Positions 56,260 to 64,000 of a stretch of DNA of 64,000 bases are shown here, piece after piece. The notes under the pieces are model-generated. The model searched no databases and was not told where the DNA came from. It saw only the letters and a program-made list of their open reading frames with translations. The position numbers were made by a program, and so were the translations under genes. How positions within the stretch are numbered: position 1 is the stretch's first letter; the number at the start of each line of letters is the position of its first letter. This DNA comes from Phoronis australis (lineage: Eukaryota; Phoronida; Phoronidae): NCBI GenBank assembly GCA_002633005.1, contig NMRA01000309.1, positions 122,001 through 186,000 on the forward strand, written 5' to 3'.

Positions 56260-57281
56260 TGAAGTGTACATGCTTTGTACTTCTTGTTGTGAGCTAATGA
56301 GTGTATTAAAATGCAATATAAAAATAGATAAAAAAATCCATACGAAGCAAAAATATTTGTGCTTCGTTAAGTGCAGTGGAAGTTCTTGGAGAATTTGTTT
56401 TTGTCTTTGTTTTTCCAGTAGAAACACGTTTTGCAGTTGTACTGTGTTGTGTTTGCATTAGACGCTCTTGGTGTAAACTTGAGTAGTAAGTGAGCAGACG
56501 TTTTCAAACATTTTACGTTTTTGAATGCATCTAAAGAACAATAACACTATCGTGATGCCATAGTGTGTCGAATTTATGACGATGATGATCTCATCGGTGA
56601 ATTGCCAAATACGCGTGCGCGCAGGGAATAATCGGGACACTCTTGTTCAATGTTACATCAACGATTTTTTAAAAGTTCGATTTACCCTCTAAAAACGGAA
56701 ATGACAGTCACTAAAATCTCTTTAAAAATAACTGTCATGTATTTACGGATAGCTAACATCTCCGTTGTAGAATGAGGAACGTTTTCTCCGTGACCCTAGA
56801 TCCAGTTTGGGACCTGGTAATTTTTATACTGTAAGTCTGCATGAAATGATCTTAGGTAGAGTCACTTTAAAGTTCCCAAATTGAGATTAAATAATCGGGA
56901 GTTTGTCTTTTCTGACGGAATTTTAAGGACTTGAAACCGTTTTTCAACAGCCTAAAACCATCAGGCAAATGCATTGAGGGTTAAGTTTCTATCCTTCACT
57001 GTGACTAATCACCACTAGTCAATACTCAGCTCTTTATACTTATCGACCAATTCACCACTAACGTCACTGCACGATATATTCAAAAGATCAAATGGCGAAT
57101 TTTATTTTTGCCATTTCTTTAAACTTGGAGGAAACCCGTTTCCAAGCAACACACTTTTTAATCAATCATACCAACCTTACCATGAAATTCAGAACGACTG
57201 AACATGTCGGCATCCTGTTATCACTGCACTAAACTCAGAGTAAAGTTTGGCCTAGTCACCAAAGCGAAATGCTGCACATTA
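56260..57281. other. No gene recognised
   Basis: It may include more decayed LINE sequence, but no RT motif after the DIQNAFDSV block could be read. Confidence 0.4.
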
Positions 57282-57385
57282 TTTTTTTTTTTATAATGTT
57301 TATTATGAAAAACACAATGTACAATAATAAGAGTTGAGCAAAGAAAGCGCTAGAAAGCATTATGCCTGGGAGTTATTAGCCTACG
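57282..57385 (-). mobile_element. Retroposon 3' end (minus), relative of 48536-48717
   Basis: On the minus strand it ends 'cataataaacattataaaaa' with an A tail (plus-strand T run 57282-57292), and has 'ataatgctttctagcgcttt' upstream, matching the 'taatgcctcttggcgcttt' of the copy at 48.6 kb. Confidence 0.6.
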
Positions 57386-58780
57386 CATGCGCTATGAAAC
57401 TTTTCTGACATGAAGCTCTGTTTATTGTAAATAGAGATCTTGTACCGCGAGACTGTCATAGTGAATAATCACGGAGTGGCACAGAGAACAAGTTCTTAAT
57501 ATGAGGCGTGCAAAATCGACGATTAAGACGTATTTTGAATACACTGAACGGGAGATGCGACGGAGACGATTGCCAAATGTTTCAGTTCATTGCAAAATAT
57601 GGTTAACCCGCGTAATACGTTGCAACAGCTACTATATACGTAGTATTGTGCATGATAACGCAGGGGCGGCGCAGCACTGGAAAAGTGGGGCTATGTTACA
57701 TGACATGGAAATTTTAAGCCGCAACCATTCCGGCTTCTTCGAGCGCATGCACACACATACATATGATTAGGGGGCGGAGAATTTGAAAACTGTATTGGGA
57801 TGAAAGAGTTTTTTGTCTGTGTTTCACAAATAAAGAATCTGAAGATTTTTTTTTGGAAATTCTTGGATACATGTTTAATAATATTTTTACGAATTTTCTC
57901 GTTCCATGCCTCTTTAAAAGTTGAATGTCTCAACATCAGTCTGGGTAAGAGACCAGAGCCAACTATTCTATTTGGCCTTAAGTTAGCTCTGTTTGGCCAT
58001 ATTGTCTAATACATCGATGTTGATTCCATGCGTTTTATTGTTGTATGTGTCTAAGATCGGACAGTTTCTTATAATGGACCATACTCTGATCACAATATTT
58101 CGTTTCATCCACTTAAGAATGCAAACAAATCAAGATCACATACAATGCATCTTGTCAGATTTTCAAACATGTTTGAAGGAAGTATTGTTTTTCACTAAAT
58201 TATACTAATGAAGAAGTGTGCAATTTTGCCAAAATGAATGGTCTAAATTTCCAAAAGCATCGAAAGTCGAAAGGACTAAAAATAGACGATCAAAATTTGC
58301 CACGTAGTTGTTTCAAATAACTCATACATTTGGCAGATGGAATGTTTTCAAAGAATTGTCAAGGACAATAATGAAAAATAAAATTATGACTATATATGAT
58401 TTCACTATTTTGAAATTTCCACGGAGGTTTATTTCAAGTTACAAGTAACTATAATAAACAGAAAAGATTTAAAGCGACAACTCTTGAAATGTCCTCAAAT
58501 TACCAGAATCTCTGTTCACAATAGTTCGCATGCCATACAAAAATTACTGATTAAAGCTGTGTTGCTTCAATGTACAAGCCAGTATAGCACTTGTATAGAT
58601 ACACAATGCATATTCATTATTGTAACGAAGAGAACATGAATATATGCATATGTGATGGCAGGTATTCTGCTCTTACGCGTTATCCCTTTTACGGAATTGG
58701 TTTCACTTCATCTTTATTTATATTATTTGAACGACTTCGTCACTTTTTCAAACCAGTGGACTTTGGCTTGTTTGCCATTA
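57386..58780. other. No gene recognised
   Basis: An 89-codon frame at 57501-57770 starts MRRAKSTIKTYFEYTEREMR (very basic) and runs through a 'cggcgcagcactgg' repeat end, so it is not a convincing gene. Confidence 0.35.
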
Positions 58781-58793
58781 GCACACTGAACCC

Positions 58794-58909
58794 TGACGTC
58801 ATGGCCAGAGGCAGAGGACCAAAGTTGCTGTTGGACCAACAAAGCCCATGACGTCAGATTTGACATGCTTGGTGTTATTCCGGAAGTGCCCGGCAGGCGG
58901 CCATATTGG
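58794..58909. promoter_or_regulatory. Likely promoter: two CREs, ETS and YY1/CArG sites
   Basis: Perfect TGACGTCA at 58794-58801 and 58849-58856, arranged as part of an inverted repeat (tgacgtcatgg / ccatgacgtca). CCGGAAGTG (ETS/GABP) is at 58880-58888 and GCGGCCATATTGG (YY1, also the CArG box CCATATTGG) at 58897-58909. These are typical of housekeeping animal promoters. GC content rises over the next 350 bp, and a strong donor GTAAGT follows at 59237. Confidence 0.5.
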
Positions 58910-59024
58910 ATATCAGTTGTATACCTTTCTCTTTATTTAGTGAATAGTTGAGGGCTGATTAAAAGTGCCTGTGGTTCTTTTCACACAGTCGCTTCTCACC
59001 GCACACCTCCGTTTTCAGCACCTA

Positions 59025-59117
59025 ATGCCGAACGGTAGTGGCGACACCGTCGGTCCAAGGGAGCTAACTCTTCGAGATCGCTTGTGGAGAAAGGTCACAC
59101 TACAAAATATTCTTTGA
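59025..59117 (+). CDS. Short ORF after the promoter, 30 aa, uncertain
   Basis: ATG at 59025 gives MPNGSGDTVGPRELTLRDRL then WRKVTLQNIL and a stop. It could be an upstream ORF in the 5' UTR of the gene whose membrane exon is at 60151, or a first exon leaving at AAAG|GTCACA (a poor donor). Confidence 0.25.
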   Translation: MPNGSGDTVGPRELTLRDRLWRKVTLQNIL

Positions 59118-60054
59118 ACTTGGAATGAACTATGTTAAAAATTCGGAACATCCTGGACGTTTTTATTGTCATCCGTTGTTGACCACACAATTGCTGCGCG
59201 GTCCTGCGCACCTCGGCGTGCGGTCCGACCTGACGTGTAAGTCAGGCATGTTGCAATTATTTTGAAAGCTTTTGCCCAGTCCCACTCCTCTCAAACAAAC
59301 ATTTTCACATTACCAGATATGACTCAGCTCTAAATTTATACAAAAATCACGCAATTAGGACCAATATTTATGGAAGTATCAGTGATTTCCTTTTTAGATA
59401 TTGTTGCCAATGCTCTGAAAGTCAGTTTTTAAACATATTGTTATTTAAACGTTAACTAAAACAGCAGCTATTTCTCGACAAAATTGTACCGGTGATATCA
59501 TTAGAAAGTCCATGGTTTCTTGGTTTGCTATGATAACATAAGAAAATTTAATAATTTAATTTTGATAAAAACGATTACAATTAAACAACAGCGTTACGAA
59601 TACCAGTGATAAGTGCTATACAAATAAATATAACATACTTCACGAATTAATTAGCTGATAAACCGATCAAATTAGCTCCCTAATTGACTAAAGTAATGAG
59701 TACTAATCATATAAGCATGGCATGTTTGGCATCAAACTCTAATTTCGTCAAAGTTCTTACCTGTCTGCGAGACGTTGGATTATTCGAAGTGCATTCTGTA
59801 ACTGACATTAATTTACAGAATTCTATATGTATGTGGCAGTAGAGATTTTAAAAAAATATTGTGGTAAACACGTTAATTATATATTGTATGAATTATCATA
59901 TGTGCAGTGATGCGTGGAATGTCCAAAATAGTTCACCAGCTTTCTAGTACACATTAAATATCAGAAGTAGGACTTTTCGTAACCTAACGAAATTCTCCTT
60001 AACTCAAAAATCCTTTTGTTTCGTGTCTCATGTTATGACTGATAAATGGGTCAT

Positions 60055-60077
60055 CGTGACGTCTGTTTGGCGTCACG
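60055..60077. promoter_or_regulatory. CRE-like inverted repeat
   Basis: cgtgacg - 9 bp - cgtcacg, 74 bp upstream of the ATG at 60151. Confidence 0.4.
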
Positions 60078-60150
60078 AATTATTTCGTCGACTTTGGTGT
60101 AAAAATTGCATCACCTGAGAGATATCCAAAAGTGGTAGTCTTGATTAAGA

Positions 60151-60264
60151 ATGAAGTTTTTAGAGAATATCGGACTGAATTGGAAAGGTGTCGCCGTAGG
60201 TGTTGGCGCAACTGCGGTGGTCATAGGAGCTGGAGTGTTGATGTATTCAAAATGGAAGCGCCAG
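60151..60264 (+). CDS. Probable first coding exon of an N-anchored membrane protein
   Basis: 38 codons: MKFLENIGLNWKG, then a Gly/Val/Ala-rich hydrophobic run (residues 13-31, VAVGVGATAVVIGAGVLMY) and a basic SKWKRQ, ending at CAG|GTAAAA, phase 0. This is the layout of an N-terminal signal anchor or outer mitochondrial membrane anchor. No downstream exon was found before the window end, so the protein is not identified. An open frame alone would be weak; the anchor, donor and upstream promoter elements together give some support. Confidence 0.45.
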
Positions 60265-61100
60265 GTAAAAAAATTGTTTGTGTTTTGACTTGTTCTAATT
60301 GACCAATCTTGACAAAGCACTGACGCGTGCATTGCGCCCATACCAACCAGTCGACAAATGAAATTGTGTTCGGCGTGTGGGCTTAAACTCTTGTAATACA
60401 TCAAAAAATATTCATTCATACAGCATGAATGAAATTTTTTCTGATTTATTTTTGTAATAAACCAATTTCATATTTTATAATGGAAATCGCTCGAAACTAG
60501 AAATTTCGTTTGCTGAGCGTCAACATAGTATTATGACTGATTAGTGTAATAAACGGAATAGTAGGCCTGTCATTATAGGTACAACCGTCTCCTTCCGCAG
60601 CAAACTGCGATGCAGACGCACTACTTATTGACGAGAACGTTGCCGAAAACAAAATTGACACGTCACGACATTGTTGGTTATGGCGTCATTAGCAGAAAAA
60701 ATCGTTTGTCCTTTGCTTTAACATAAAAGGGTTTCACGTCGTGTCACAGCCTCATCATCTAACTAACCTTCAGGTTAAGATCCCACCACAAAGTCCTTCT
60801 TAACAAAACTTAGGCAAACATTTGTGGCAACTTTGAGATGGTATATTCGACAAAGGTGCCGACAGCTTTTTTTAAGAATTGTCGCTGACAGGGAAGGGAG
60901 TCGACCATTGTGGTGACTAGGGATGGGTTCAGGTACTTGATATTGTAGTGACCAGGCGGTGGAAATTGACTTGTGACGACTTATTGGAGGAGTTCACATT
61001 ACCAGGGCACCCAAGCTTGTTATAGCTTAGGGCATCTTGAACCCTTAATCCGGCACTGCGTTGTTCAGCAACGTGGTGAATTCTTGTTGTGCCCAGCAAG
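60265..61100. other. No exon recognised downstream of the membrane-anchor exon
   Basis: Presumably intron of the gene starting at 60151. Confidence 0.4.
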
Positions 61101-62067
61101 TTATCGGACCAAAGGTCATTGTTCACAAAATTCTCGTTTTTCTTTGGTTCCAGTTTAAAATCAATGTAGTTTGTCTACAGCTTTTCCTTTAAGTGCTTGG
61201 CATAAAGAACATAAATACAAAGACATTAAAGACAACAAATGCAAGCCGTTCTCACTCTTAACACACACACGCACGCGCAAACGCACCCACGCACCCGCCA
61301 CCCTCAACATACCCACCTACTTTAGGTAAGGTGTTGTCAGGAAAAAGTTATTGCTAATCAGTTTCTCCATGTTGCATGGTATTCATCTAAATTACCATTA
61401 TTTAATAAAATTCTTTTTTGAATATAAAATTCTCTTTCTAACATCTTGAGGAAATGACAGAAACTGGGGATTATTTTTTTACACTTAGATACGTAAATAA
61501 AATACTTCAATTGCAAAAGAATCCATTTAAAAAATTTTCTTTACTTATGGGCAAGCCGAAGATCATTGTTTTTTGCCAACAATCAGATTGATACTTTTTA
61601 CCGACAACACCCAACTGCGTAATCGTAATTCTTCTATCAATATTTCTATGTTATTTGTAACTGGCAGAAAGTACATACATCAGAGTCCACCAAGATATTT
61701 TTTTAAGAAAAGAGTTCGTTATAAGTATTCTGTGTAATAGTTTAAACTGCAGTGTACATACAGTAACTTGAAATCATAAGTAGTTTTAAAAGACAATGAA
61801 TATACATTTTTCACGTCATCACTTCTAAAGTTATAACCTTTTTCTTGAAATCAGTTTTGAGCAATAGGCAAACTTTTGTTCTGGCAAACAATTTCATATA
61901 TCATTTTACACATTGACGCGCAGTTTAAAAAATTACGGATATTAAAAGGTATTATTGCTCCATATATATCTTAATTAACTGAATTTGTAATGACGTTCTC
62001 CTCGGATACGACCTAACAGACTAAATCAGATAACAATGTTCTAAAAAGTGTGTAGGTATATTCGCGA
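61101..62067. repeat. Exact direct repeat, copy 1 (967 bp within window)
   Basis: Reads identically to 63034-64000 at an offset of 1933 bp, including an imperfect CA/CG-rich run at about 61261-61310. No gene recognised. Confidence 0.95.
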
Positions 62068-63033
62068 TCTTTTTAAATTCAGAAAATGAGTAAAACCTGT
62101 TATTTTCATCAAGTAGGTCATTAATAAAAAGAACACCACTACTACCTGGAATTTCCATAGATAAGCCCATGGGCGTGTACTCGGAAAATGAACATTTTCA
62201 GGCATTTTATCAACAACAAATAAACGCCCGGTCGAAACAAGTGAAATTATTTGTGTTGTCCAATTTCACTCGGAATGTCCACCCCCACCAGCCACACATN
62301 TGACAGGAAGTGAATGTAATCTCGAACCCTAAAGTGCTATTGGTAAAGTTAAACAAAGCATGGAGTGTTTTAGAAAATTGGTGTCTCAAAAGTGAAATTT
62401 AAATTTTTGTGATATTGCATTGTTGATATTAGATCATATATTTTAGGTGATATCTCTAAACTAAAAGAGTAGCCTCAATTCTCTTGTCAGTCAGAGTAAG
62501 GCCACATCACAAAAATGCCCAAATTCGAGGACCACGTTTAGCATTAAATATATAAGAGACAAGTTTTTTTAAAAGCAATTATCAAAGTTCAATCTTAGAA
62601 GTGTCTACACAGAGAATTTCAACTTCAAATATATTCCGATATAGCAGGCAGGTTAAGCAACATCTTGCCACTACTGACTGGCCTGAAAAGTGGCTTCGGA
62701 GTTTTCTCCCCTGCTCGAAATTTAATTGTACCTATGAGTTGCAAATTTCACTTTCTTATTAACCTTACATGAGTCTTTATGACCATCAATAACAAACTTT
62801 GTCACCAGTTTTCCAAGTCTGATTTTTGCTGTTCAAAAAATGCAGTTTTACTGACATGAAAAAATGCAAAATATGCCTTTATAGCCAAATAGGTCATATC
62901 TCGGTAACCAAAGGTCATTGAGTGCAAATATTGCAGCTGTGTACTTTGGGCCAGCATCCCAACACATGCACAAAGTATTAGCTCTGTATGAATTTTTGAG
63001 TATATAGTGATTTTTCATTTTCATATGGTTTTN
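62068..63033. other. No gene recognised; single Ns at 62300 and 63033
   Basis: AT-rich sequence between the two repeat copies. Confidence 0.5.
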
Positions 63034-64000
63034 TTATCGGACCAAAGGTCATTGTTCACAAAATTCTCGTTTTTCTTTGGTTCCAGTTTAAAATCAATGT
63101 AGTTTGTCTACAGCTTTTCCTTTAAGTGCTTGGCATAAAGAACATAAATACAAAGACATTAAAGACAACAAATGCAAGCCGTTCTCACTCTTAACACACA
63201 CACGCACGCGCAAACGCACCCACGCACCCGCCACCCTCAACATACCCACCTACTTTAGGTAAGGTGTTGTCAGGAAAAAGTTATTGCTAATCAGTTTCTC
63301 CATGTTGCATGGTATTCATCTAAATTACCATTATTTAATAAAATTCTTTTTTGAATATAAAATTCTCTTTCTAACATCTTGAGGAAATGACAGAAACTGG
63401 GGATTATTTTTTTACACTTAGATACGTAAATAAAATACTTCAATTGCAAAAGAATCCATTTAAAAAATTTTCTTTACTTATGGGCAAGCCGAAGATCATT
63501 GTTTTTTGCCAACAATCAGATTGATACTTTTTACCGACAACACCCAACTGCGTAATCGTAATTCTTCTATCAATATTTCTATGTTATTTGTAACTGGCAG
63601 AAAGTACATACATCAGAGTCCACCAAGATATTTTTTTAAGAAAAGAGTTCGTTATAAGTATTCTGTGTAATAGTTTAAACTGCAGTGTACATACAGTAAC
63701 TTGAAATCATAAGTAGTTTTAAAAGACAATGAATATACATTTTTCACGTCATCACTTCTAAAGTTATAACCTTTTTCTTGAAATCAGTTTTGAGCAATAG
63801 GCAAACTTTTGTTCTGGCAAACAATTTCATATATCATTTTACACATTGACGCGCAGTTTAAAAAATTACGGATATTAAAAGGTATTATTGCTCCATATAT
63901 ATCTTAATTAACTGAATTTGTAATGACGTTCTCCTCGGATACGACCTAACAGACTAAATCAGATAACAATGTTCTAAAAAGTGTGTAGGTATATTCGCGA
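63034..64000. repeat. Exact direct repeat, copy 2, starting right after an N
   Basis: Begins 'ttatcggaccaaaggtcatt' directly after the N at 63033 and runs to the window end without a difference I could find. Confidence 0.95.

Overview
This is a eukaryotic (animal) genomic window: AT-rich, with multi-exon genes using GT-AG introns, AATAAA signals, and many interspersed and tandem repeats. Gene content fits a ciliated marine invertebrate, perhaps a non-vertebrate deuterostome such as a hemichordate, echinoderm or lancelet: a TBC1D32/BROMI orthologue, a NIPSNAP3-type gene, an intronless class A GPCR, ballast-domain (P2X7 C-terminus-like) sequences and THAP DNA transposons. The species cannot be fixed from sequence alone.

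Left part (about 2.2-18.6 kb, minus strand): the N-terminal half of TBC1D32, 16 coding exons giving 650 in-frame residues; its 3' half with the TBC domain lies off the left edge. Its introns carry two tandem arrays with codon-multiple periods (30 and 33 bp), a MITE-like element and a cluster of degenerate repeat monomers. From 19.3 to 22.1 kb lie a large foldback repeat, three tRNA-like repeat copies and a 940-bp terminal-inverted-repeat (TIR) element with a perfect 9-bp target duplication. From 22.7 to 29.7 kb (plus strand) is a complete six-exon NIPSNAP3-like gene of 259 aa, head-to-head with TBC1D32 and preceded by a palindromic CCAAT element.

The middle (30-47 kb) is repeat-dominated: a second copy of the '...CCCCTAGTGGC' repeat family, a decayed hAT transposon (33.5-36.8 kb), a 0.93-kb duplication across an N, a compact TATA/ORF/poly(A) unit at 40.7 kb, a 40-bp tandem array, a probable RNase H remnant of a retroelement, and an exon with a P2X7-ballast-like N-terminal motif.

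The most interesting object is at 47.27-49.07 kb: a DNA transposon with about 165-bp TIRs, TTAA-type ends, and two convergent decayed genes, one with a P2X7-ballast-like cysteine motif and one with a THAP zinc finger. The THAP gene is split by a small retroposon with a 13-bp target duplication. Next come an intronless GPCR (49.6-50.6 kb), a 2.3-kb element with about 700-bp TIRs and subterminal hairpins (51.6-53.9 kb), an 863-bp gap, a LINE reverse-transcriptase remnant, and a likely promoter plus first exons of an unrecognised small membrane protein gene (58.8-60.3 kb). The right edge repeats 61.1-62.07 kb exactly after an N, probably an assembly duplication.
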